From contig CM031559.1 of assembly GCA_018466975.1 (NCBI GenBank), forward strand, positions 3,038,001 to 3,102,000: a stretch of 64,000 bases of DNA, given 5' to 3'. The notes beneath the pieces are model-generated. The model was not told the origin of the DNA and did not search any database. It saw nothing but the letters and a program-made list of their open reading frames with translations. The stretch's first letter is position 1. Every line of letters starts with the position of its first letter. Below are positions 32,603-44,581 of this stretch, in pieces. Origin of the DNA: Sparassis latifolia (Eukaryota > Basidiomycota > Agaricomycetes > Polyporales > Sparassidaceae). A program made the translations under genes and the position numbers.

Positions 32603-34163
32603 TACAGTGACGGTCAAAAGTATCTGGACATGTGACCTGAACTCAAGTTCACCGCAAAGTGCAATGGTTATTGCATGACTTCTGTCGTGTATCAAGAGCT
32701 TATACATGACTGAACTAATATGCAAAATATTGAGAGAAGTGTAGCTCTAATAAAACATGTAGGTTGTGTGAAAGTAGAAAGTTCATTCTGCAGGTATCAA
32801 GATATTGTCAAGGTTGTGCCGAAAACACGAAAATGGAGACGAGAAAACAAATCTGTGTTAGTAACGGGTATTACCACCCTTCGCTTTCTTTAATTCTGCC
32901 ACACGATTAGGCATGCTCCCATACAATTTCTGCACCTGGGCCGAGCTGATCCGAGACCACTCCTCCTCCAATGCATCCCAGAGCTGGTCCACCGAGCTGG
33001 GTTGTGGGTTGCGGGCATGCACTCGTCTATCCAGGATATCCCATACATGCTCTATGAGGTTCATATCGGGGCTTTGAGCAGGCCAGGGCAGTGAATGCAG
33101 TCCGCTCTCGTCCACCCATGACTGCGCAAGGCAGGAAGAATGTTTTGGATCGTTGTCTTGCTGGAAGAAGTAGTGGTGGGGATTCATGTGATAGTTGTGT
33201 AGGGTCCCAAGGAGGTCTTGTTCAAGAATTTGGACATAGTCCACTGCGTGCATGATGCCTGTGATACGATGAAGCTGCCCAACCCCTTTCGGCGTGATGC
33301 AACCCCACACCATCACACTTCTGCCACCAAATTTCTTGGTCTTCTGTGTGTATCTGTCCTGGTAACCATCCCCCACTCTCCTCCAACACCAGGCACGCCC
33401 GTCCGAGTGGATCAAATTGAATTTAGACTCATCGGAAAAAATGATCCTCTCCCACTCCCGCTCTGTCCAGCCCTGCAAAGCTCGCGCCCAAATCAACCGT
33501 GCACGTCGGTGCTTCTTCGTCAGAAAGGGCACCCTCCGACGAACTGCAGAGATAAGTCCGTTCGCGCGCATGGCACGTCATAACGTCTTGGGCCCCACAT
33601 TTGGAAAGTAGCTCCACTGCAGGTCGGCCACATTCTCAGCACGTCCTCGATCGAGCTGCAGAACTGCAAAATCTGCATCTTGAGCTGTTAATTTGCATGG
33701 ACGGCCAGGCTTGGGAAGTGGATAAATGTTTCCGTTCTCCTTGAACTTCTTGGCGAGGCTGCAAACTGTTTGGGGGGAGACATGGAACTCCTTTGCGACA
33801 GCACGAGAACTGCGACCAGAATGGTATTGTTCAACAATGCGACCACTCTTTGTAGGAGTTGTATAGACCATGCTGTGTGAGAATGTCACATTTGTAGCAA
33901 AAACATGATAGTGGAACAAGAATTGAGTTGGGAAATTGCGAGTGAGATGTACGTGTTCTTGCCGTGTCACAGGTCCGATGGCTTATCACTCAGCCACTCG
34001 CTCCTCGACGCGTTTTTTTGTGTGATTTCTCACCCATTACTTGCTGGCTATCCTATCTACAGTACTCCACAATGTTGCTGACAAGAGACTGCGGGGAACG
34101 GCTGATACAAACCGGACAGTGTCACAAGTGTGACCTGTCCAGATACTTTTGACCGTCACTGTA
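32603..34163 (-). mobile_element. Tc1/mariner element nested in the outer element
   Basis: Element 32605-34161 (1557 bp). The ends are inverted and identical over 26 bp starting CAGTGACGGTCAAAAGTATC, flanked on both sides by the TA dinucleotide (32603-32604 and 34162-34163) that Tc1/mariner elements duplicate. It carries one transposase frame on the minus strand. Confidence 0.92.
32858..33871 (-). pseudogene. Tc1 transposase with one in-frame stop
   Basis: From the ATG at 33871 to the stop at 32858 the frame is collinear with a full Tc1 transposase (337 codons plus stop, normal length). The N-terminus has the paired helix-turn-helix DNA-binding domain (GRSSRAVAKEFHVSPQTV ... GRPCKLT), the rest the DDE catalytic domain with Asp in IIFSDESKFNL, Asp in FFQQDNDPKHSS and Glu in SPDMNLIEHVWDIL (DD34E). 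The only defect seen is a TGA at 33580-33578, in VGPKTL*RAMRANGL, where relatives have Arg; CGA to TGA is a single C-to-T change in a CpG. The copy is therefore probably inactive, but only just. Without readthrough the product lacks the catalytic domain. Confidence 0.88.
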
Positions 34164-34392
34164 CTTTGAGTGAAAATGTCAAGGAATCTGGCTGAAAATA
34201 TGCTCGGGCTCTTCCTGTGGTGCTAAAATGTTTCTAGAGGCATTTACAGCATTACTATACAGTGTTCGTGCTAGTTCTGAGATGTGCATGCCTATGATAG
34301 CTTGATCTTCAATGAAGGAGGACATTCAAGCTTCGCAACAGTTGCCTGATTCGGCACAGACCTAGCCCATGGTCTATCGCTTATCTGGCGCT

Positions 34393-34495
34393 TAACGGGC
34401 GCTAACTGTAAGGTAGGAGGGCTCTATCAAACTGCCCCAGACGTGTTATCTGCGGTGGTAGGGTGCGATGAGATAACCGTCTGGGTACGAGACCA
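34393..34495 (-). repeat. Right terminal inverted repeat of outer element
   Basis: Partner of 32288-32390. Just inside it a GGCGCTTAACGGGCGC palindromic stretch differs from the left side. Confidence 0.9.
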
Positions 34496-34503
34496 TCGAG
34501 CAG

Positions 34504-35058
34504 GACACTCCAGCCCGACGCTTGTCGCACAGAACTCTCTGGCAGTTTCCTAAACAACAGCAACGATGTAATAAATACACATGTACACTACAGATTATAC
34601 ATAAACTGTCTCCCACGGGTGACCACCATTCCGTGCGACATCCAAAGCCTTAGAAACATTGAGCAGTAAGGGCGGGAGGCCTCAGCGGCACTTGGTGCGA
34701 CATGCCCAACAACAGGAAGAGCACCGGGCACTCCCAACTTAGTCCCGATGGGCTACAATAGTTGACATCGAGGTACTAAGGCGAAGCCCGTGACCTCCCG
34801 GGTGATCAAATCCGACTTGTATTCATCCTGTAGCATAAATTTCACTACGAACCAGGATAATTTGGAAAAATTGGTTTAGTGAACTGACTGGGTAGACAAT
34901 TTGCACGAAGACCGTATCGTGCACGGATTTTTTGTTCTAAACAATCTATGCGTGAGCATACATGTCTAGCGAAACTCCAAAATCATCTTGCCGTTACAGC
35001 CATCCGTGATAACGGGGCAACGTTTACAGCGGTTATCCGTCCATTCAATATTCAGCAT
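34504..35058. other. Intergenic
   Basis: Between the outer transposon and the methyltransferase 3' end. No gene or repeat seen. Confidence 0.5.
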
Positions 35059-36318
35059 CTACATGCATATCTGACTGCCAATCACACACCATCCGATAAC
35101 GTAGTGTACGTACTCTACCTCCGCCGCCCCCACATCGCCGCGCGCTCTGACGTCTCCGTGCGCTTCACACGTAATGATGTCCTTCGACATTACACAAAGC
35201 GAATGCGAAGGATGTGGGACACTTGGGCTCAAGTCAGACCGCTCCGCGTCGCCGAAGTGGAAAGCTTCCTCAACCATACGACATTCCAGGAGGTGTGTGG
35301 GCCGGAGGGGAATCACAAGATGGAAGTGAGCACTGGGTATCTGAGTGCCTGCCGGGTCTGGTTTCCGGAGTAGCTGCTCGACACAGGCTTTGATCCAGTT
35401 CGCATGTTCCACCTCGTAGACGATGTCAGCGCCCAGAATGAGATCGAACGGTTCGTCGAAGGGATGTGTACATTGCTTGTGCTGGATGAAGTGAGACCAA
35501 TCGAGAAAATGCGTGCTGATGGAGAGACGTGTGTGATTCGGGATGGGTGGCAACAAGTTGGCCTTGATATTATTCTCCAGGTTGGCCAATACGGAGGGGT
35601 GGAAGTCTGATGCGACAACAGTGGCTGGATGTGCGTCGAAATTGTCTGCACGACGCTCTAATATTTTTGCAAGAGTAATGCCAGGCAGACCTGTCCCGGC
35701 TCCAAGTTCCAAGGCTCTCCAGTAAGCAATATCGCCGTCTCGGACCATGGATAAAATGAACTTTTCCGGAGAAGCAGCGAGCATCTCAGCGAGGAGACAA
35801 GAGCTCCCCCATGTCTGGGCTCCAACGCTCGAATAGTCTTGGTTCTGCAACGGAATGTCCGTCAACTGCACCGAGATATCTCCACCTTCGCTGAGGAAGC
35901 GGAAAGTTCGTGAGAGAATACCGGCGGACGCAGGGCCCGCGCATACAGCAAGCAGAGAGGCGGCATCCTGAAGTAGGATATCTTGTGCCGCAGCATTGGC
36001 GGAATCCGTATCCGAAGAATCACTAAAATGATATGCCTGCGACACCACTGCCGTCAACCACCTGATCGCGTGAGAACGTTCGAAGGCATCCGATCGCATG
36101 GCGTCCAAGAAAGTCTGGCTGGACAAGTAGGATGAATGGCCATCTAGAGCAGCTGGAGAAGACAACCGCCCCTTTGTATCCACTCGGCGCGTTCCACGGA
36201 CCTCCGGGTTGTAGATGTTGCGCAGATAGCGCAGGGCTTTCGCGAGATCCTCAACCGAGTATTGGCGGACTTTCCCGATTGGTGGTAGTTGGGAAGTGGG
36301 CGCGCTGGAGATGCGCAT
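35059..36318 (-). CDS. Methyltransf_16 family protein lysine methyltransferase
   Basis: A single open exon of 419 residues. The SAM-binding Rossmann signature is clear in the middle: WRALELGAGTGLPGITLAK (motif I), VVASDFHPSVLANLENNI (motif II) and DLILGADIVYEVEHANWI (post-motif with the D-I-V-Y typical of METTL21/EEF2KMT-like enzymes). A preceding TWGSSCLLAEML segment matches the family's W-x-S/A-x-x-L element. The N-terminal 180 residues are helical and unassigned. Such enzymes methylate lysines of translation factors and chaperones in the cytoplasm; which substrate this one uses cannot be read from sequence. The last ~30 residues after CVMSKDIITCE are odd (Val/Cys-rich) but stay in frame. 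Confidence 0.78.
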   Translation of the reverse strand: MRISSAPTSQLPPIGKVRQYSVEDLAKALRYLRNIYNPEVRGTRRVDTKGRLSSPAALDGHSSYLSSQTFLDAMRSDAFERSHAIRWLTAVVSQAYHFSDSSDTDSANAAAQDILLQDAASLLAVCAGPASAGILSRTFRFLSEGGDISVQLTDIPLQNQDYSSVGAQTWGSSCLLAEMLAASPEKFILSMVRDGDIAYWRALELGAGTGLPGITLAKILERRADNFDAHPATVVASDFHPSVLANLENNIKANLLPPIPNHTRLSISTHFLDWSHFIQHKQCTHPFDEPFDLILGADIVYEVEHANWIKACVEQLLRKPDPAGTQIPSAHFHLVIPLRPTHLLECRMVEEAFHFGDAERSDLSPSVPHPSHSLCVMSKDIITCEAHGDVRARGDVGAAEVEYVHYVIGWCVIGSQICM

Positions 36319-36864
36319 ACGAGTTCCCCTGCCTGCTGTTTGACAACGCTCGGGCTGCTGATAGAAGAATCGTTGGCTAATGTATACGTAGATTAAAGAA
36401 GCGACGAAGCTTCGCCTCGCTGAGTGGTTCTAGGTGGTTCTCTGCATAATGGAATCGACTTCCATTGGATGAGATGCAACTGAAATCAAGAACGCATATG
36501 CTTACTTGACGACGTGCACAACCGAGTCGATTTCACTAGTGCGAATTATGTGGAGAAGACTTTAATGAGGCTTGCCAGACTAGACTTCGACCTTCCATAA
36601 GTACGTCCAGCACAGAACATGAGAGAATATACACACTGACAACTTTATTTATGTCAGTCCAAAAAATGGCCTTGTGCGCGTTACGCGTCCACAAATCCTT
36701 TTCTCTGCCATTAAAATCAGAGATCTCGCCATTTGAAAGCGTGACATAACCGGGTATTCCCGACAGAGTGACGTCATACTCTGCGCGTTAATGCGTCGGG
36801 GTTTCCAGCAAACACGTCTACAAGAACCATCAGACATTGACATCGACAAGGGGCATACCAGACG
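36319..36864. other. Divergent intergenic region
   Basis: Shared upstream region of the methyltransferase (minus) and the small hydrophilic protein (plus). No gene seen. Confidence 0.55.
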
Positions 36865-37319
36865 ATGTCGAGCAATACGGGCAGCAACGGTGGAGGTTCT
36901 CTCGGCAGAAGAGTGAGGTAAGTGAGAACGAAGGACTTCTGGGACGTAGGCAAGTGCCAAGGACTAATGTATCGGAACGCAGGGGTGCATGGGAAACACT
37001 AGAAGGGATGGGAGATAGTCTTCGCGGCGGAGCTATGGACTTTGTGGATTCTGCAACAAACACGGGTTCAGAACCTCATCCGGAGACAGAGGCGGGCGCA
37101 CGGAAGACAAAAGCAGGCATTTCAGAGATGAAGGGACGGGCCCCGGGCTCTGAGTCTTACGGAAACAGTCGCGCGGAGGCAGCAGCTGCTCAGAACGCGA
37201 GCACTACCACGTCTTCGGTACCCCCGCCGTTGCCAGCTCGTGGAGAGAATACATCGGATGCTACTGGTGGTCAAAAACTCGGACACCAAACTGGGAAAGA
37301 TGCAGGCAGGGACACTTGA
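36865..37319 (+). CDS. Small hydrophilic hypothetical protein
   Basis: Two exons, 36865-36917 and 36983-37319, separated by a 65-nt GT-AG intron, give 129 residues. It opens MSSNTGSNGGGSLGRRVR and then has GAWETLEGMGDSLRGGAMDFVDSATN, a short amphipathic segment that reads as the conserved core, followed by a Gly/Ser/Thr/Glu-rich tail without Cys. Composition suggests an unfolded, stress-type or scaffold protein; function is not known. Confidence 0.6.
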
Positions 37320-37732
37320 TGAAGGATTATTTCGCTAGCTAGGGTAAGATATATCTCAGCAGATAATTGATGTACGCGCGGACTGCTAATGTTTTCCATA
37401 GGCCAAGACAACTTGAATCTGGAGATAGCTTAGGTCCATACTGCGTTAATTTGGAGGTCTGTAATCCAACCTCTCTGTACTACCAGATACCGGTACCGTC
37501 GAGACTGTGAATGACATCACCAGAACGTGACACATTGCACGCGATGTGACTGTGACATCCATAACGGGAGGTCGATTGCAGTCTTGGAAAACACGCTGGT
37601 CGCGCATGACTCCTTCAACTTTCTTTGCCTCTCCTCCATCATCTTTCAAGCCAGAGAGAGGAGCGATGCAGGCTTGAGTTGCCGAGGTCCGACGGGCCCT
37701 CCCCTTCTCAAGTATCAGTGGTCTATACCATG
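37320..37732. other. Upstream region of GCN2
   Basis: Should hold the GCN2 promoter and 5' leader. Short ATG-initiated frames occur, but none can be called regulatory from sequence alone. Confidence 0.5.
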
Positions 37733-40700
37733 GAATCTCAGGAAGAACGCCAACAACTGGAGATCACTGCGCTCAAGGTAAACTATCCCAAGGTTGTACG
37801 GAGAGTTGTCGGACTTACAACGTGAATACCGTGCAGAGTATCTACGATGAAGATTTTATTGAATGCCCCCCTCCAAAGGCTTGGAAGGTCCGTCTGCCTC
37901 ATTCCGGCTGCGCCGGCTGCTGACAGCCTTCACGCATGCCAGGGAGCTCCCAGATTACCCGAGTTTATTATCAAAGTTCGCCATCCAGAACCTGATCATG
38001 CAGATCAGCTCTACTTCCACTTGCATGTCAAGTGGGTGCTCATCGGCCGCGTTTCTTGCCGTCCTTGACTGATACGGGTGTAGATTTCCGAAGACATATC
38101 CGGTCATTGCCTGTCCGACGTTCACGATACAACAACCTATTCGAGGTCTCAAGACCGACCAGACTACGAAACTTACGTCCGCCATCCACGCAGAATCACT
38201 ACGAAACAAGGGGGCCGAGATGGTGTTCCAGGTAAGTACAAGATCTTCTCATTCAGTGTCCGCGTTCCTTGTCAATTGTACCTCAATATGTCTCAAACCA
38301 TGGCTCACGTCATGCGCTGCTCCTCTTCTGGCTAAGTCCGCAGACAATTTCTCATTGTCTTCCGACGTAGCTGATTGGTAGCCCAACCAATGAGTCGCTA
38401 AGCTGGCCCTAAGTTCTGCCAACCACATGTTGGAGATCTAATGTGACAGCGTATCTTGTCGTGAGTAGCAACAAGAGCGTCTAGATCAAAGGTTCTTCCG
38501 GCTGGTTTCACTTGTATGCTGTCGTTTATGCAATGTGGCTTAGAACTCATTGGTTCGATATCAGTCTGTCATTGATCCATCTCCAAACCGTAAACGCTTG
38601 TCCTTGTCTCACCTCGGCTTTCATGATAGATCGTCACTTACGCACAAGATTGGATAACAAACAATGTAGCACGACCTGTTGAAGTCGTAGGCTCGCTTGC
38701 TACAGAGATGAACAAGCGCGCATCTGAAGAGGAACGGGTGAGTCTTATTGCCGTTATTTATTGTAACTCGTCCTCAATTGGCACGCGCCTCAGGCGAAGA
38801 AGCAGCGGGAAGAGGAAGAAGCCGAGCAGGAGGAAGAGCGCGCCGCCCAGCTGGCGCAGGAGTTCGACGAGCAGATACGGGCGGATGCATACCGCCAGCA
38901 GCTGGAGCGCGAGCGGGTTCAGAAAGCGCGCAAACGGGCCACGTCCGATGCAACGGAGATGCCGTTCTCGGTTGAGGAGACACCGACCGAATCGTTTCCC
39001 CAGCCGATCCTCTGGCAGGGCCTGCAATTCAGTGTAGTTAAGCTATTTCATTCACGGCAAGGTACGTGGTCACTGCTCATGCCCATTCACCCGCACAATG
39101 TTGATAGTGTGTACAATAGAGTGCCTAGGCACGATGTATCAGGCGGATCCAGTATGCGAAGACGAGCATGAGACAGTTCCACTTGAACTGCTCTCAATCA
39201 CGTTTGTCTCATCCTACTACTCGACGCCACAGGGTGTGTCTTATCCTACTGATCTTCAGTACCAGCGTGCTCATCGTGTGACCAAGGCCGCAAGAAGTTG
39301 AAGCAGCTAGAGAGTGAAATCCAGCGGCTCACGAACCTACGCCATCAGAACCTACTTGCCGTACTCGCAGTCAAGCTGACGACGCCCACTTCGCACGGTT
39401 CTCCACGTTTGATTATACTAACCGAACAGCGACCGCCTGTGACGCTGCAAGACGTACTAGAGGATTGCGATTGGCTGCGGGAGGACCGTGCGATTGACTA
39501 CCTAGGCCAAATTCTGTCCGCTCTTCATGTTGTCCATGCTCAGGATCTAGTTCATCGAGGTACATCGTTCATAATTCACCTACTCCCGTGCATTCTGAAT
39601 CGGTAACTAGGGATAAGCGCGAAGTACATCGGGCTGGCCGCTCGTGAAGAAGGGGGTCAGTCGAAGATGGTTAAGCTATTTAAGGTCGGATATCACATCC
39701 GACTGTTGGATCTACATCGCTCGAACCCGTTTGGCTTCAACGCCGATCCGAAGATAGACGAAGTGCAAATACCTGACGGCTGGTCAGCTAACATGGAGGC
39801 TTCACGTTTTGCATTCGCCTAACGTTATGTTTGAAGGTTACTTGAAGAGGCCCTCGAGTCCCCGCTTGTGTATACAAGAAGTCGCGACATTCACGCTGTT
39901 GGTATCGTGCTCATGCAGATGCTCATGGGCCGGGACGTCATGGAGAGATTCCCGGATCCTCAGTCCGCTCTCCGTAATTGTGCGTCCTCGGCTTGGCATA
40001 CATAGGTCTACACTAAGGTTTTGATCTATACAGCGACCATCTCGATACCACTGCAACATCACGCTACGACCATGCTCGTGCAGAACAAGAAGACATCGAT
40101 ATCATGCTTCAGTCTCCTTGCGGATCTGGCTGGTGGTTCGTACGAGGTAACTCACCCGCGCACGCCGGCCATGGTTATTGCAGGTAAGGCCCATCAGTAC
40201 CTTGATCTGCGCGTTCTCATAGTCTACGTTGCAGGTGCGATGCGCACTCCCGGTCCCCTGCGCATGCCGGCTCCGATACGTACGCCTGGCTCACTACGCA
40301 CTCCCATGATCCACCCGTTCAACGGCTCGCCTGAGACGGACTACTTCAGAGCGCCGCCTCCCAGGACGAGGCATACGAGTAGGTGGAAGGAAGATTGGGA
40401 GGAGCTCGAACTGCTGGTTAGTATTATCCCGGCTTTCACTCTATATTTATTGAGATCATTTACTACAGGGGCGAGGTGCCTTCGGCTCCGTCGTGAAAGC
40501 TCGTAATAAGATCGACTCCAGGGTATACGCAGGTGGGGTATTACATCCCTTTCGTTTTCATAGATCTGATGTTCCGTAACAGTGAAGAAGATCCGGCTGC
40601 GGGCTACACAGAGTGACAACAGAATATTCCGCGAAGTGAACGCCTTAAGCCGTCTCAATCATCGCTTCATCGTCCGCTACTACACTACGTGGGTGGAGAC

Positions 40701-43700
40701 ATCCGAACCTACGTCTACAACAGCTTCATCTGACTCTGACCGGGACACTGAAACTGCCGACGGGATGACTTCCGTTCCAAAATCAAAGGGCGACGGATCG
40801 GCTGACCCGTTCAACATTGATTTCGACGACCTAGGGTCCGAGAGCAGGCATTCGTTCCCGAGCATCCATTTCACCCAGTCGGGCTCTGTGGACGAAAACG
40901 ATATTGACACTGAAGATAGTAGCGATGAGGGGTTTGGTGACCTGTTCCGCAAAGAGCCCCTCTCGAGACCTGAGACCCCGCAGACGCCACCAGCTATGTC
41001 TCGGACGTTATATATTCAAATGGTAACTGTTTCATCAATCGCTTTACGGAGGCAGCTGACATTGTCCCAGGAATTTGTTGAACGGCAGACTCTGAAGGAG
41101 GTATCTATCATCGTTGCTCCACTTGTGAACATACAATCATTTACTTCGCTTGCTTAGCGAATTGCCGAAGGAATTTCTGAGGATGAAGCTTGGCGATTGT
41201 TCCAACAGATTGTGGACGCACTTGTCCATATGTCGAGTCTTGGAATTGTGAGTTACAACGACGCCGCTCATGTTTATATTGATCTCTGATACTGGTTCTT
41301 AGCTACATCGTGACATCAAGCTCACTAACATCTTCATCGGTGAGTATCTTTGGTTCAAGCTACATAAACTGTACTCAAGCCCTTTCAGATGGCAAAGGCG
41401 ACTGCAAAGGTGACTTGATTTTGTTGCTGTGACAACGTCAAGCTGACGAATTGTAGTTGGCGACTTTGGGCTCGCAACTTCTAGTCTTGCGGCGGTTGAC
41501 CCTTCGGATGTTACCCATACTATCTACAACGATACAGACATGACGCTTGGTAATCTTCTTTAGTCGACTTTCTCCGAGCGACTCTCACACAACGTCTCAC
41601 TTGCAGATGTCGGAACAAGACTCTACATCGCGCCTGAAGTACAATCATCAAGAGGTGGTCCTCGAAATCACATGAAAGCGGACATGTACAGTCTTGGTGT
41701 AAGTTGAGCGTACGCGACAACATGGAGAGGCTAACACGCGGTCCATAGATCGTGTTCTTCGAGATGAACTACATGTTCTCCACGGGCGCGGAGCGTATCG
41801 CTGTTTTGGAGGATCTGCGGAAACCCGGTATCTTCTTTCCGTCTAGCTGGGAGCCGTATCGAACCAGGCAGCGTCAAAGCAGGTCCTTTTTTAGCTCGAG
41901 CGCAGCGGCTATTGATTGTTTCTGTAGTAATCACTTGGCTTCTTCAGCACAATCCTAATGATCGTCCTAGTGCGGTTGAGTTATCGCAAAGCCCCTTGCT
42001 TCCACCGCGGCTTGAAGATGAATATCTTACGGGGGCGCTGAGAAAAATGAGTGAGTATGCACGTTCCAGTTTCTACCTCATTGCTGACGAGCTTCTTCAG
42101 CGAAGACCGATTCTCCCCATCTGCAAGTCGTTCTGTCAGCTCTCTTCAATCAGCCTGCAAATCCCGCTCGTGGTTTCTTGTATGACCTAGAGGCTGAACT
42201 GCCGGAACACGCTACCTTGAACGGGATTGTCGTCGATCGCTTAGTGGAGATTTTCCGCTTGCATGGTGCTGTGGACATGGAACCGCCACTACTGATGCCC
42301 ATGTTGAACCCAGAGGAGGACCGTAACCGAGCAGTGTTCTTGGATCGGCATGGCGAGGTCGTCACTCTACCCAATAATGCACTTCTTCCTTTTGCCCGTC
42401 TCGCGGCGCGTGGTAACATCAGGCGAATCAAACGGTACCACATCGGCGATATCTACCGACCCAAGTCAGTTCTCTCCCTTCTGAGGGCATCGACGTACTT
42501 ATGCGGGATTCCAGCATGGTCGCGGGGCATCCCAGAGTGATGAAGACGGCGGTATTTGACATCATCACACCAGATATGGAGACGGGACCCAGTGCTGCAG
42601 CGGCGGAAGCTATCGCCATCGTCAGCGAGTGTCTGAACAAGTTCGCAAACCTCGCGCAGAGCTATGTGATTCACATATCTCATTCCAAAAGTAAGCGATT
42701 TACTGTCATGCAACACCTGAAATTTGGCCTGATGCTTGACCAGTCCTCGAGATCGCCCTGGAGCGCGTTTCTGCGGAGCTTCGTACCCTGGTGACCGATG
42801 TCTTGAACCAGATGAAGTCATCGCAATCGCAGAAACGTTCCATGCTACTGCGGAAGGGAGTTCCGAGACATATCGTAGACGAATTGGAGGTGTTGACTGA
42901 AATTGGTGAGTGTCTTTTGGGTAAATTGATAACATTAGTGACTTATACTACATCACCGTTCGAAAGACGAAGATCTGGATTCGCTTGTGGGGAGAATGGA
43001 GAAGGTTTCGCCATCACTAGTCGCATTGCTCGACCCGCACGTCCGAGAAATTAAGACAACAATCGAATTCGCCATTGCATCTGGGGTCACCCGTCCGATC
43101 CTGTTCAACCCACTCATGATGAGCAACCGCAGCTCGTACTTCAGAGATGGAGTCTGTTTTGAGGTCGCGAAGCGTAACAAGCAATCAGACATCCTTGCTG
43201 CAGGTGGACGGTAAGTGGTGTCCATCAACACGGACATATCCATTATTGACTAAATGCCTAGATACGATAATGTCATCTCGCGCTTTGTGCCCCCGAAACC
43301 AAAACCAGATACAATCTGCGCTGTGGTGGTCCAGATTGCTTTGGAGAAGATCACTCTGGCTTTGGCTACGTTCCAGAGTGCTTCTGTCAAGACTCTGATG
43401 AAGGAGCAGCGCTCGTTCGGGTACTGGAGTCCTCGCCGCTGTGACGTCTACGTTGTGTCTCACCAGGCAGGGTACCTTTCTGACCGCCTAGAGGTGGCAG
43501 CGCTCTTATGGCAGCATGGCATCAGCGCGGATGTGATGTACGAATCGAGCTTATCCGACTCGGAGCATGAGACACACGTTGACGTGTGCACACGAGAAGG
43601 GATATTGTATGTGTTTCCCTTTAGCATTTTGTCTTCCATCACTAAACATCTTGCAGGTTCATTGTATTTCCACGAGCAAGGTCAGCCAGACGTGATCAAC

Positions 43701-44348
43701 CTGCTTTCAAGGTCAAGAGTGTCCTGAAAGGGACCGAGTATGAAGGTGAGTGTCATTCCCATTGTGCTCAGGTGGTCGTGACACGAAGCAACTCTGAGCA
43801 GTCTCGCGGCAAGACCTGGTTCCTTTCCTGCACCAGCAGATCGCGGAGCAGAAGCGCTTCGATGCCTCGATCTCGGGAATCGGCGCGATTGCTGACGGCA
43901 CTCAGAGCCCGAACCTCACCAAGGAATCTGCCGGGTCCTCCGACGTGCAGCTGGTTCTACCGGGCGACGCCAAGAAACAGCGGAAGCAGACGAAGCAGAT
44001 GTTTCTGGATCGAGGTAATGAAAACGCCCGGATGAACGATTCTGCGTGCTGATTTCTCCCCACACAGCGTTCGACATGGGAGTGCAGGTCAAGAATGCGG
44101 CGATCGCCGGCCTCCCGACGCTCGCGGTCGACATACCACTCACGGTGTTTGAAGAGATGGCCAAGTCCAACGCCTGGATAGCGGACGAAGATGCGTGGAA
44201 GGTCATCGCAACGGCGTTCCCTCCGCAGTTGACGCTATATGCACATCAAATCCGGGACGCGGTCCTCAAACGTAAGGCGGATGGTCATCAGTTTCTCCTG
44301 CTGTTCACAGTGAGGGATGAGAATGTTCATCTTCTGACTCTCGCGTAA
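37733..44348 (+). CDS. GCN2: GCN2 eIF2alpha kinase
   Basis: A many-exon gene whose translated exons follow GCN2 from end to end. RWD domain (about 37733-38270: LEITALKSIYDEDFIECPPP, LPEFIIKVRHPE, binding site for the GCN1/GCN20 complex in the family); charged coiled coil (38705-38960, RASEEERAKKQREEEEAEQ); pseudokinase (about 39000-40110, with LRHQNLLAVLAVKL and no catalytic motifs); kinase (about 40460-42050) with GRGAFGSVVKARN, the Lys of YAVKKIRLR, an acidic insert, LHRDIKLTNIF, GDFGLAT and APEV; HisRS-like domain (about 42090-43720; LNGIVVDRLVEIFRLHGAV, GGRYDNVISRF); and a C-terminal ribosome/tRNA-binding region ending at 44348. GCN2 phosphorylates eIF2alpha when uncharged tRNA accumulates, lowering general translation and inducing amino-acid biosynthesis. 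HRDIKLTN deviates from the usual HRDIKP-N but keeps the catalytic Asp and Asn. Looks intact. Confidence 0.93.
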
Positions 44349-44443
44349 ATATTTCATACCTACGGGGAAACTTGTATTTGTCCTTGGCACGAGAGGCCTC
44401 CTAATATGCTTAATATTTTGTGGCCGTGCTGAAGATTGAAAAT

Positions 44444-44517
44444 GGCCGGCTAGCTCAGTTGGTTAGAGCGTGGTGCTAATAACGCCAAGGTCGTCGGTTC
44501 GATCCCGGCGTTGGCCA
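44444..44517 (+). tRNA. tRNA-Ile(AAT)
   Basis: A 74-nt cloverleaf: acceptor stem GGCCGGC pairs with GTTGGCC (two G-U), D arm GCTC..GAGC with GGTTAG loop, anticodon stem TGGTG/CGCCA with loop CTAATAA giving anticodon AAT, T arm with TTCGATC, discriminator A. No intron. A polymerase III gene, on the same strand as GCN2 and 95 bp behind its stop. The B-box GGTTCGATCC is canonical. Confidence 0.96.
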
Positions 44518-44581
44518 TACGATCAGACCACAGAAAGATCTTTTATTTTGACCTCTTGGATGTCAGGCCGTGAAATCCAAG

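Larger units (their letters stand above)
32280..34503. mobile_element. Outer DNA element with 103-bp inverted repeats and 8-bp target duplication
   Basis: The element spans 32288-34495 (2208 bp). Its terminal inverted repeats, 32288-32390 and 34393-34495, are 103 bp long and differ at two positions, starting TGGTCTCGTACCCAGACGG. Octamers TCGAGCAG flank it at 32280-32287 and 34496-34503. Subtracting the inserted Tc1 copy leaves about 650 bp without coding capacity, so it is a non-autonomous, MITE-like element. An 8-bp duplication fits hAT or other 8-bp superfamilies; superfamily is undetermined. Confidence 0.9.

Noticed and set aside
33218..33583. Plus-strand ORF inside the Tc1 element
   Set aside because: Opposite strand of the transposase catalytic domain.
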